Position numbers and translations under genes: made by a program. Below, one piece after another: positions 9,022-15,448 of a stretch of DNA of 64,000 nucleotides; positions within the stretch are counted from its first letter, which is position 1, and every line of letters starts with the position of its first letter. The notes under the pieces were generated by a model. That model did not search any database. It saw only the letters and a list, made by a program, of their open reading frames with translations, and had not been told where the DNA came from. Source of the stretch: Persicitalea sp038235275 (lineage in GTDB: Bacteria; Bacteroidota; Bacteroidia; Cytophagales; Spirosomataceae); assembly GCA_038235275.1 (NCBI GenBank), contig JBBSUC010000004.1:1-64000 (forward strand), in the 5' to 3' direction.

Positions 9022-10134
9022 ATGAAACAAAAACCAAAGATTCGCTTTGTCAATAAGGACAAAAACAGATTTTTTTCTACTCTGAAAAACCGAGTCGACG
9101 ACTATTTTATTGATAATGGTATTTGCCGCTACGCCAATGGGACAATGGTTCTCAAGACGGTGGTTCTGTTAAGTGCTTACATCCTTCCTTTCATTTTCAT
9201 TCTGCTTTTCAACCCGCCAGTTTGGTTGAGCATGCCACTTTGGATATTGATGGGCTTGGGAATCGGCGGCATCGGAATGAGCATTATGCACGACGCCAAC
9301 CACGGGGCCTACTCGGCCAATGAAACTGTCAACAAATGGATGGGTTACTCTATCAACCTGGCGGGAGGCGGGGTGATGAATTGGAAACTACAGCATAATA
9401 CATTGCACCACATGTACACCAATGTGGTACCGATGGATGAGGATATTCAGGATCGACTCATCGTACGGCTTTCACCCCATACCAAGGTGAAGGGTGTCCA
9501 CCGTTTTCAGTGGATCTACGCCTTTTTCTTTTACGGAATATTAACCCTTTACTGGGTCGTAGCCAAGGATTTTGTACAACTCGCTTCCTTTACTAAATCA
9601 GGAGTCAACACCCAGACGAGAAAAGAAAACATCATCACGCTCATTAAGTTGATTGCGATGAAAGCCATTTATTTCGGCATCTTTTTCTTAGTACCGATCT
9701 TTGTGTTTGGGTTGCCGTTTGGAGAAATACTAGCGGGATTTCTGCTGATGCACTTTATCGCCGGACTGATTCTGACGGTCATTTTCCAGTTGGCCCACAC
9801 TGTGGAAGGAACCGACCATCCGCAGGCCAACGAAAAAGGAATTATCGAAAACGATTGGGCCATCCATCAGCTACAGACAACGGTCAACTTTTCGCGCCGC
9901 AACAAGTGGCTTTCTTGGTACGTAGGAGGTCTAAATTTTCAAGTAGAACATCACCTGTTTCCCCGCATTTGCCACGTCCATTACCCTTCTATCGCCCCCA
10001 TCGTAAAGCAAACCGCCGAAGAGTTTGGATTAGTGTATATGGAAAACGAAACTTTCAATGAAGCTTTGCTCTCCCACGTGTCCACACTTCGGCGGTTCGG
10101 TCAGTTACCCGACTGGAATGAGGCAATTGGTTAA
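9022..10134 (+). CDS. Membrane fatty acid (acyl-CoA/acyl-lipid) desaturase
   Basis: 370 residues. Integral-membrane di-iron desaturase with all three histidine boxes: HDANHG at 90-95, HNTLHH at 125-130 and QVEHHLFP with His310-His311. Hydrophobic spans lie around residues 55-85 (LLSAYILPFIFILLFN and the following helix) and 215-265. The QxxHH third box is typical of front-end (delta-5/delta-6 or linoleoyl-CoA type) desaturases. No cytochrome b5 domain is fused, so an external ferredoxin-type donor is likely. It probably alters membrane fluidity. No regulatory site could be read in the 365 bases upstream. Confidence 0.92.
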   Translation: MKQKPKIRFVNKDKNRFFSTLKNRVDDYFIDNGICRYANGTMVLKTVVLLSAYILPFIFILLFNPPVWLSMPLWILMGLGIGGIGMSIMHDANHGAYSANETVNKWMGYSINLAGGGVMNWKLQHNTLHHMYTNVVPMDEDIQDRLIVRLSPHTKVKGVHRFQWIYAFFFYGILTLYWVVAKDFVQLASFTKSGVNTQTRKENIITLIKLIAMKAIYFGIFFLVPIFVFGLPFGEILAGFLLMHFIAGLILTVIFQLAHTVEGTDHPQANEKGIIENDWAIHQLQTTVNFSRRNKWLSWYVGGLNFQVEHHLFPRICHVHYPSIAPIVKQTAEEFGLVYMENETFNEALLSHVSTLRRFGQLPDWNEAIG

Positions 10135-10136
10135 GG

Positions 10137-10319
10137 CTACTTGCCGCCGCCAAACATCCGGGAAATCCCGTAAATAACTACGCCGATCACGACGACGACC
10201 AGAATCACCCCGGTCCATACACCGCCTTTGAAGATGCTGCCCGCTAGTTCGCAACTCGTGAGGGAAACGGTTAATAGAAAGACGATCAGATAATTTAAAT
10301 AATTTGTAAGGGCTTTCAT
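10137..10319 (-). CDS. Tiny membrane lipoprotein, 60 residues
   Basis: 60 residues with a signal segment (YLIVFLLTVSLTSC) and lipobox Cys23, then a second hydrophobic helix (WTGVILVVVVIGVVIYGI) and a short GGGK tail. So it should be lipid-anchored with one more membrane span. Short proteins of this pattern occur widely in Bacteroidota. They are sometimes mislabelled phosphatidate cytidylyltransferase, which a 60-residue protein cannot be. It starts from an ATG at 10319, and its stop lies 3 bases from the end of the convergent desaturase gene. Confidence 0.75.
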   Translation of the reverse strand: MKALTNYLNYLIVFLLTVSLTSCELAGSIFKGGVWTGVILVVVVIGVVIYGISRMFGGGK

Positions 10320-10459
10320 AGAGGTTTTGTTAAGGGTGAATGTTTATGCACCTTTTCGTATCAAAACTGTGCCATCAATTTGGTTATTGATACGGTTCTC
10401 AGGCTGTTAAATATCCTTAAAGTTTTGTAACATCCTCTACCACATCTCATTCCGCTCCC

Positions 10460-10467
10460 TATTTTTG
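10460..10467 (+). promoter_or_regulatory. -7 promoter element before a decayed gene
   Basis: TATTTTTG lies 31 bases before the GTG that starts the frameshifted DUF4369-type remnant. No good -33 element was found. If it is real, promoter decay lags behind coding decay. Confidence 0.4.
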
Positions 10468-10497
10468 CTACGGATTCAATCTTAACTATCCGTAATC

Positions 10498-10864
10498 GTG
10501 GAAAATCTTCAATCAGCGGACCATGCATTCCGAGTGATTCTTTCCCTCCTGTTAGCTGCCGTCTTACTTTCATGTGATGAGGATGAGCCGGAAAGAATAG
10601 TGGTGAAAGGCCACTTAAAGAATTTACCTTCTGGCAGTGTCGTTTTAAGAGCGCTCAGATCTTATGGCTGGTGGCTGGCAAACAATTGATTCGGTCGACG
10701 CTAGGGGTGGAAAATTTGAATTCAACCTGTCGGCTGTGCATTACCCTGAACCAACTCTAGTAGCAGTCAGTAGTGACACCCTTTTCTTCCAACTCAGTCT
10801 CAGTCTACCGGAATCAGCGCCCTCGTGTCCGCCTGTAGAAGCATTTCGAAAAGCTTCACCGTAG
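10498..10864 (+). pseudogene. Frameshifted N-terminal piece of a DUF4369-type lipoprotein
   Basis: A GTG start gives a lipoprotein signal (ILSLLLAAVLLSC) and then RIVVKGHLKNLPSGSVVLRA in frame 1, with a stop at 10687. From about 10660 the sense continues in frame 2: WQTIDSVDARGGKFEFNLSA, then HYPEPTLVAVSSDTLFF. Joined, this matches the start of DUF4369 lipoproteins, which precede thioredoxin-like domains of the TlpA/ResA kind. The expected thioredoxin domain is missing. The frame instead runs into the antisense of the exonuclease gene and stops at 10862. So both a frameshift and a 3' truncation are present. Confidence 0.7.
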
Positions 10865-11318
10865 CCGCCGCATCCCCCGCCGCACGGTGCCGATCCTGGA
10901 TTTGAATATCGAGACTTTGACAAATGTTTCCCAGACTGTATGACCGATAGCCGGGAAAAATCTTCCGACTTAGCCGCACGGTACATAGCTTATCCCGGTC
11001 AAAGTACTCGTCAAGCATCTGAAATTCCTTCCTGATGAAATTGTAGTCGAAACTTACGTTGTGCGCCACAAACCATGCATCGCGCGTGAGGGCACGGACA
11101 GAGTCGGCAATTTCTGCGAAGACCGGCGCATACTGTACCATCCGGTTATCGATGCCCGTCAGTTGGGTAATAAAAGGCGGAATGAAAGTCTGCGGGTTGA
11201 CTAATGATTGAAAAGAGTCCACAATCCGCTGCCCATCGTGCCGAAAAATGGCAATTTCCGTAATCCGCCCTTTACCGGCTGCCCCGCCAGTAGTTTCAAT
11301 ATCGACGATGGAGTACAA
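10800..11318 (-). CDS. DnaQ-like 3'-5' exonuclease, possibly truncated
   Basis: 172 residues. The DEDDh exonuclease motifs are all visible: VDIETTG (Asp/Glu pair), HNVSFDYNFI (third Asp) and HRAAGDA (His and fourth Asp). This is a metal-dependent proofreading-type nuclease. The start is a TTG, because the first motif follows at once and no ATG fits. Proteins of this type in the phylum often carry a C-terminal GIY-YIG nuclease domain, about 460 residues in all, which is absent here. Its stop lies inside the decayed DUF4369-type frame, suggesting a deletion removed both 3' ends. A naturally short exonuclease is the alternative. Confidence 0.85.
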   Translation of the reverse strand: MYSIVDIETTGGAAGKGRITEIAIFRHDGQRIVDSFQSLVNPQTFIPPFITQLTGIDNRMVQYAPVFAEIADSVRALTRDAWFVAHNVSFDYNFIRKEFQMLDEYFDRDKLCTVRLSRKIFPGYRSYSLGNICQSLDIQIQDRHRAAGDAAATVKLFEMLLQADTRALIPVD

Positions 11319-11458
11319 TTATTTAGTTGACAGTTGAGAATGGAAAATTCAATTTCTTCTGAAGGGTCCTATTCCTTATTTCTCCAAAACTAGAAAATCC
11401 CCGTCATACAGCGGAGATTTTCTACAATTCAATACCAAAAGTACTCCACTTTTTGCCT

Positions 11459-12484
11459 TCATTCCAGCTGAAACGCAATCGGTAGCGTGAATCTCACTCG
11501 CACGGGGCGGCCCGATTGCTTGCCGGGCATCCAGTTGGGCATCAGGTTTACCACGCGCAGGGCCTCCTCATCGCAGCCGAAGCCAATCCCTTTTATCGTC
11601 TTGGCTCTTTCTATCTTGCCATCAGTCCCTACCGTGAATTCTACAAAAACCCTTCCTTGTACCCCGGCTTGTGCGGCGGCGCGGGGGTATTTCAGGTTTT
11701 TTTGCAGGAAATTACCGAAAGCTTCTCGTCCGCCAAAAAATTCGGGCTGTTGCTCGGCGAACAGGAGCGTTTCTTCCTCCTTGGGCTTCACTTCAATGAC
11801 ATTCCCTTTGCTGCTGCCGGGTATTTCGGCGGGTGGAATTACCAAATCCGTAAGTGCCTCACCCTCCACGTCTTCCTGGCCCGCCTGGGCATTGTTTAGC
11901 GCTTCAACCGTAGGCGGCGGCATTTCGACTGGTACCTGCTCGTCGGGTAGCACCTCGTAAGGCCGGAAGCGAACCGTTTTTACAGCGGGTGGGGGCGTTT
12001 CGACTACGGGCGGCGTAATGGGCGTAATTTTTTCGGGTGTTATCTTGATCGTATTGGCTTCCACCATGAAGGCGATATCTTTTTCGTCGGTGGTTTTCAA
12101 GTGCGCGTAAAGCTCCGGCAAGAGGAACATGAGCAGAAAAATACCAACACCGATGAAGGTGGCACGTTGGACGTTACCGCCGTACTCGCGGCGCAGGGCA
12201 TAAGCTCCGTAGAGCTTGTTTCGGTTCTCGAAAACGATGTCGTTCAGTGATTCATTCATGGCTAATAGATGTTTATGTTCAAGACTCAAATCCAGTAACA
12301 CATCGGTATCCACCTCCCGCAACAGCGCCCCAATCACTTGCTCAAATGAATTCCCCGTCCATAACCTCTCCTCGGCCTCGCAGGCCAAGTGGTCCAGCAA
12401 TTCGGGCTTAAGGGCGGCGTTCAGACCACTCGTTTCCAGGTAGCGGTTCAGTTCGGCAAGACGGAGGTCGGTGAGGCGCTTCAT
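11459..12484 (-). CDS. Energy transducer TonB with a HAAS-like N-terminal extension
   Basis: 341 residues. The first 75 form a helical segment (LKPELLDHLACEAEERLW, TGNSFEQVIGALL) like HAAS domains, which partner PadR regulators. At Met76 the usual start of Bacteroidota TonB proteins begins: MNESLNDIVFENRNKLYGAY. Then come a membrane span at about 110-128 (FIGVGIFLLMFLLPELYAHL), a proline-rich periplasmic linker, and a C-terminal TonB domain from about 255 (FLQKNLKYPRAAAQAGVQGR to the end). It should couple the proton-motive force to outer-membrane receptors. It lies 34 bases after padR, in one transcript. Translation might also begin at Met76 (12257-12259). A fusion is more likely than a misread start because the extension is open and family-like. 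Confidence 0.88.
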   Translation of the reverse strand: MKRLTDLRLAELNRYLETSGLNAALKPELLDHLACEAEERLWTGNSFEQVIGALLREVDTDVLLDLSLEHKHLLAMNESLNDIVFENRNKLYGAYALRREYGGNVQRATFIGVGIFLLMFLLPELYAHLKTTDEKDIAFMVEANTIKITPEKITPITPPVVETPPPAVKTVRFRPYEVLPDEQVPVEMPPPTVEALNNAQAGQEDVEGEALTDLVIPPAEIPGSSKGNVIEVKPKEEETLLFAEQQPEFFGGREAFGNFLQKNLKYPRAAAQAGVQGRVFVEFTVGTDGKIERAKTIKGIGFGCDEEALRVVNLMPNWMPGKQSGRPVRVRFTLPIAFQLE

Positions 12485-12518
12485 TTTTTTAGGGACAAAG
12501 TGAGTTGAGCTAAGGAGC

Positions 12519-12890
12519 TTAGTTCTTCTTTGGAATTAGGCTGGGGGTGACTTCGCCGGGTGGCGCAAGTAGCACTTTCATTGCTTCCATGAAGCGTTCG
12601 AGGTCGTTGGTCTTGGTGCGGGCAGTTTCGGTCCCCTGGGTAGTGAGAGAGTAGTACTTGCGCATTCGCCCGTCTACAGCTTCCGACTCGGTAACGAGCA
12701 AACCGTCCTGTTCCAATTTGTGCAGGACGGGATAGAGGGCACCGAAAGTCAGGTTAATTTCGCCCGAAGTGCGCTCGGTCACTTGCTGCGTAATTTCGTA
12801 GCCGTACATGCGGTCGCAGTCCGATAGTAAATTTAAAACGATGGTCTTCAAGGTGCCGCGTACGTACTCGTTACTGGTGCTTTTTTCCAT
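12519..12890 (-). CDS. PadR family transcriptional regulator
   Basis: 123 residues. Winged-helix PadR pattern: GTLKTIVLNLLSDCDRMYGY, GALYPVLHKLEQDGLLV, and RKYYSLTTQGTETARTK. It belongs to the short subfamily (PadR-s1). It is first in an operon with the HAAS-TonB gene, the arrangement expected for a PadR regulator and its partner domain. A pair of direct repeats over its probable -7 element suggests autorepression. Confidence 0.9.
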   Translation of the reverse strand: MEKSTSNEYVRGTLKTIVLNLLSDCDRMYGYEITQQVTERTSGEINLTFGALYPVLHKLEQDGLLVTESEAVDGRMRKYYSLTTQGTETARTKTNDLERFMEAMKVLLAPPGEVTPSLIPKKN

Positions 12891-12968
12891 TTTTTGGGAA
12901 TTGGCCTTCGCGGATGGCGTTGGCTCTGTTTATTTAAACCTTTAGATGTTAAGTTGAAATATGATGGA

Positions 12969-13000
12969 CAAATATATATATAAGTTTTTTATATATAAGT
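12969..13000 (-). promoter_or_regulatory. Probable padR promoter and operator
   Basis: On the reverse strand TATATTTG (12976-12969) matches the -7 element, about 79 bases before the padR ATG. The 10-base word ACTTATATAT occurs twice (forward ATATATAAGT at 12976-12985 and 12991-13000), 15 bases apart and overlapping the -7 element. This is a plausible PadR binding site. Confidence 0.5.
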
Positions 13001-13020
13001 AATATTTCTAAAAATATTTT

Positions 13021-13491
13021 TCAGTTTTCTTCCAGCGGAATAGAACGGCTTATTCTTTCTTCCAGGGAAATAATGGTTTCCGTTCGCTGTATTCCCTTGA
13101 CTTTCTGAATTTTATCATGTAAAACCTCCCGCAGGTGTCCGGTATCACGGCAAACGATTTTAGCAAAAAGACTATAGACTCCCGTCGTGTAATGAATGTT
13201 GACCACCTCGGGGATTTTTTCCAAATCAGATGCAACATCTTCGTAAAGCGAGCTTTTGTCGAGGTACACACCCAGAAAAGCGCTGATGTCCCAGCCCAGC
13301 TTCGCGGGATCGATGATAAGTTGTGAACCTTTTACGATGCCCAATTGCTCCATCTTCTTCATCCTGACGTGAACCGTGCCGCCCGAAACATGAACGCGCT
13401 TGCCGATTTCGGTGTAGGCAAGTCCCGCATTTTCCATTAACAGCGACAAAATCCGTAAATCGGTATTATCAATTTCTAAATTTTTATTCAT
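13021..13491 (-). CDS. Lrp/AsnC family transcriptional regulator
   Basis: 156 residues from the ATG at 13491. An upstream ATG at 13533 would place the inverted repeat inside the coding region and adds residues that are not family-like, so it is rejected. The N-terminal winged helix-turn-helix reads DNTDLRILSLLMENAGLAYT, then KRVHVSGGTVHVRMKKMEQL. The C-terminal half is an AsnC/RAM ligand domain (SLFAKIVCRDTGHLREVL, and VKGIQRTETIISL). This family senses amino acids as octamers. It has an inverted repeat just upstream of its start, which points to autoregulation. Confidence 0.92.
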   Translation of the reverse strand: MNKNLEIDNTDLRILSLLMENAGLAYTEIGKRVHVSGGTVHVRMKKMEQLGIVKGSQLIIDPAKLGWDISAFLGVYLDKSSLYEDVASDLEKIPEVVNIHYTTGVYSLFAKIVCRDTGHLREVLHDKIQKVKGIQRTETIISLEERISRSIPLEEN

Positions 13492-13511
13492 TTTCCGTTT
13501 AAAAATTGAAT

Positions 13512-13533
13512 TTGATTCAATGAATCGAATCAA
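13512..13533. promoter_or_regulatory. Inverted-repeat operator upstream of the Lrp/AsnC gene
   Basis: TTGATTC (13512-13518) and GAATCAA (13527-13533) are perfect 7-base arms with an 8-base spacer. A nested palindrome GATTCA-A-TGAATC lies at 13514-13526, and a further GATTCA follows at 13541. The cluster lies 21-42 bases before the ATG, where Lrp-type proteins often bind their own promoters. Confidence 0.55.
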
Positions 13534-13600
13534 AAATTACGATTCATCTAAATTTTAAGACTTTTTTATAAAAATATTTTAATCTTAAATTTCAGTCCCT

Positions 13601-13608
13601 TACCTTTG
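13601..13608 (+). promoter_or_regulatory. -7 promoter element for the tRNA-like RNA
   Basis: TACCTTTG is an exact TAnnTTTG match, 63 bases before the first pair of the tRNA-like structure. It sits in the palindromic context CCTTACCTTTGCAAGG. No strong -33 was found. Confidence 0.5.
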
Positions 13609-13670
13609 CAAGGTCAATATACAGAAACAGATTTGCTGTTCGACAATGTTGACAACGTTTTTTGCCATAC

Positions 13671-13826
13671 TGTAGGATGATGAAACTGGCAGCCATGCCC
13701 TCCTGTCTCGGGGGTGGTGAGCACGGGATAAACACGATATAATGCCGACTTGTCGACTGGGGTTGACCACCAAGTATTTGTATCGCGGCTAACCGCACCG
13801 TGGGTGGTTCGACTCCCCCTCCTACA
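13671..13826 (+). ncRNA. tRNA-like structured RNA with an oversized variable arm (candidate)
   Basis: 156 bases. TGTAGGA (13671-13677) pairs perfectly with TCCTACA (13820-13826). A D-arm-like ATG..CAT (13680-13696) has GG in its loop. An anticodon-like arm follows: CCCTC-CTGTCTC-GGGGG (13698-13714; loop triplet GTC after the invariant T). A T-arm-like GGTGG-TTCGACT-CCCCC (13803-13819) has one mismatch. The variable region is 88 bases (13715-13802), far beyond the roughly 25 of type II tRNAs. It holds the hairpin GCGG-CTAA-CCGC (13785-13796) and the pairing ACTTG..CAAGT (13748-13775). No CCA is encoded. T7 follows at once, and a promoter lies upstream. It could be a derived tRNA, an insertion-bearing tRNA relic or a dedicated tRNA-mimic RNA. 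No tmRNA-like tag frame was identified. Folding is by eye. Confidence 0.5.
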
Positions 13827-13847
13827 GCTTTTTTTAATTGTGAATTT

Positions 13848-13894
13848 TGATTGAGAGAATGAGTGAATAGTAAAAGACGTTATTCTCTCAATCA
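13848..13894. repeat. 13-base perfect inverted repeat
   Basis: TGATTGAGAGAAT (13848-13860) and ATTCTCTCAATCA (13882-13894), with a 21-base loop containing GAGTGAATAG. Flanking AATTTTGA and TCAAAATT extend the symmetry imperfectly. The same GAGAATGAG/GTGAAT words recur between groES and groEL, so this looks like a member of a dispersed intergenic repeat. Confidence 0.6.
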
Positions 13895-13952
13895 CTAATT
13901 CAAAATTAAATTCCCCCATTTGGTTTTTAGTTTGTTGATGAAGTGTAATCTG

Positions 13953-13988
13953 ACACGCGGGTTCGTCTTGAAACCTGCGTGTTTTTTT
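13953..13988 (+). terminator. Terminator hairpin
   Basis: ACACGCGGGTT (13953-13963) pairs with AACCTGCGTGT (13972-13982) over 11 positions with one G-U pair, followed by T6. It could end the upstream RNA transcript or act as an attenuator for the following transporter gene. Confidence 0.7.
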
Positions 13989-13999
13989 ATTAATGTGGT

Positions 14000-14022
14000 A
14001 CGGGCTACCAGCCCGTTTTTTG
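14000..14022 (+). terminator. Second terminator hairpin, before the DUF819 gene
   Basis: ACGGGC-TACCA-GCCCGT (14000-14016) followed by TTTTTGTATTTT, only 38 bases before the next ATG. Two hairpins in tandem ahead of a gene are a possible attenuation arrangement. Confidence 0.7.
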
Positions 14023-14059
14023 TATTTTAAAGCGGGAAAGCTGCCTGGACCACACATCT

Positions 14060-15298
14060 ATGATCCAAAACGACGCCGTCGTGCTGGGCATCCTGATGCT
14101 TACGCTCGGCCTGATTTTCTACACCGCCTCGCTGTCGCACACGGGCTGGACAAAATTTTATGGCGTCGTTCCGCCGCTGCTGCTCTGTTACTTTATTCCT
14201 GGCGTTTACAATTCCGTGGGACTAATCAACGGTGCTGAGTCGCAGTTGTACCCCGTTGTTTCGCGCTACTTGCTGCCCGCCTGCCTGGTGCTTTTCACCC
14301 TCGGCATGGACTGGAAATCTCTGGCAAAACTCGGCCCGCAAGCGGTCATTATGATGCTGGCGGGTACCGTTGGCGTGATGATTGGCGGCCCCGTAGCGCT
14401 TTGGGTCGTCGGCCACCTCAGTCCAGATACTGTGCAGGGCCAAGGCCCGGAAGCCGTGTGGCGCGGTCTGGCGACCATCGCCGGTAGTTGGATCGGCGGG
14501 GGGGCCAACCAAACCGCTCTTAAGGAGGTCTTCCAACCCAGCGACCGCCTTTTCTCGCAAATCGTGGCCGTGGATGTACTGGTGGCCGAACTTTGGATGG
14601 CCGTGCTAATCTACGGTGCGGGCTACGCGACCCGAATCGACGCTCGCCTCCGGGCCGATAGCAGCCGCATCGCCGACGTGCAGCAGCGACTGGAAAGCAT
14701 CGAACTAGCTAACCAGCGCATTCCTGCCATGCGAGATTTGCTGTATTTGGGTGCAGTCGGTTTTGGGGCTACTGGATTGGCGCACTTTCTGGCCGATTTG
14801 ATCACCCCTTATCTGGGCGAAAACTACCCCGGACTAGCTCGTTACAGCCTGACTTCTTCCTTCTTCTGGATCATTGCTCTGGTAACGCTCATGGGCTTAA
14901 CTTTCTCTCTCACGCCGATCCGTAAATTGGAGTTCGTGGGTGCTTCGCGGATGGGTAGCGTTTTCCTCTATATATTGGTCGCAACCATCGGGATGCAAAT
15001 GGATTTGCGGGCCGTGGCCGATAATCCGGGATTGTTTGCGATCGGGCTGGTGTGGATGATTATTCATGCCGTTTTCGTCATTGGGGTAGCGCGGATCTTG
15101 AAAATTCCTTTCTTCTTCGCGGCGGTAGGCAGTCAAGCCAATATCGGTGGATCAGCCTCGGCTCCCGTAGTGGCGGCGGCGTTTCATCCTTCTCTGGCTA
15201 CGGTGGGAGTGTTGCTTTCCATTCTGGGTTACGCGCTGGGTTCTTATGCGGGCTACCTCACCGCCCTGATGATGCAGTGGGTCAGCGAAGGGCCGTAA
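14060..15298 (+). CDS. DUF819 family membrane transporter
   Basis: 412 residues with about ten hydrophobic spans. Motifs seen: LFTLGMDWKSLAKLGP, TIAGSWIGGGANQTALKEVF and AAVGSQANIGGSASAPVVAA. The last two are glycine-rich, re-entrant-loop-like segments repeated in both halves, as in DUF819 (YjcL-like) proteins related to the CPA/AT superfamily. Residues of about 190-235 form a charged cytoplasmic linker (RIDARLRADSSRIADVQQRL). The transported substrate is not known. The two terminator-like hairpins in front suggest its transcription is regulated or has leaked from upstream. Confidence 0.88.
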   Translation: MIQNDAVVLGILMLTLGLIFYTASLSHTGWTKFYGVVPPLLLCYFIPGVYNSVGLINGAESQLYPVVSRYLLPACLVLFTLGMDWKSLAKLGPQAVIMMLAGTVGVMIGGPVALWVVGHLSPDTVQGQGPEAVWRGLATIAGSWIGGGANQTALKEVFQPSDRLFSQIVAVDVLVAELWMAVLIYGAGYATRIDARLRADSSRIADVQQRLESIELANQRIPAMRDLLYLGAVGFGATGLAHFLADLITPYLGENYPGLARYSLTSSFFWIIALVTLMGLTFSLTPIRKLEFVGASRMGSVFLYILVATIGMQMDLRAVADNPGLFAIGLVWMIIHAVFVIGVARILKIPFFFAAVGSQANIGGSASAPVVAAAFHPSLATVGVLLSILGYALGSYAGYLTALMMQWVSEGP

Positions 15299-15327
15299 TC
15301 TTCCGTAAAAATTAGGGCAGTAAGGCG

Positions 15328-15335
15328 TATCTTTG
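15328..15335 (+). promoter_or_regulatory. -7 promoter element of lepA
   Basis: TATCTTTG, an exact TAnnTTTG match, lies 113 bases before the lepA ATG. That leaves a leader of about 105 bases. Confidence 0.5.
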
Positions 15336-15448
15336 CAAAAAATTTCGGGTCCAGGTCTCTGCGACGAACCTTTGAAGTACGTACCCGTTACACTCCAACC
15401 AACAACATCGAAGCATAAAGCCCAAAGCTTATTGCCTACAGCCATTAC

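Noticed and set aside
10137..10319. Phosphatidate cytidylyltransferase, the label often given to such short proteins
   Set aside because: At 60 residues with one lipobox and one helix it cannot hold that enzyme.
13671..13826. tmRNA (ssrA)
   Set aside because: Much too short (156 bases; tmRNA is 350 or more), and no tag-peptide frame was identified.
13614..14057. A reverse-strand frame of 147 codons across the tRNA-like region
   Set aside because: It crosses two terminator hairpins and the tRNA-like fold and has no family-like sequence.
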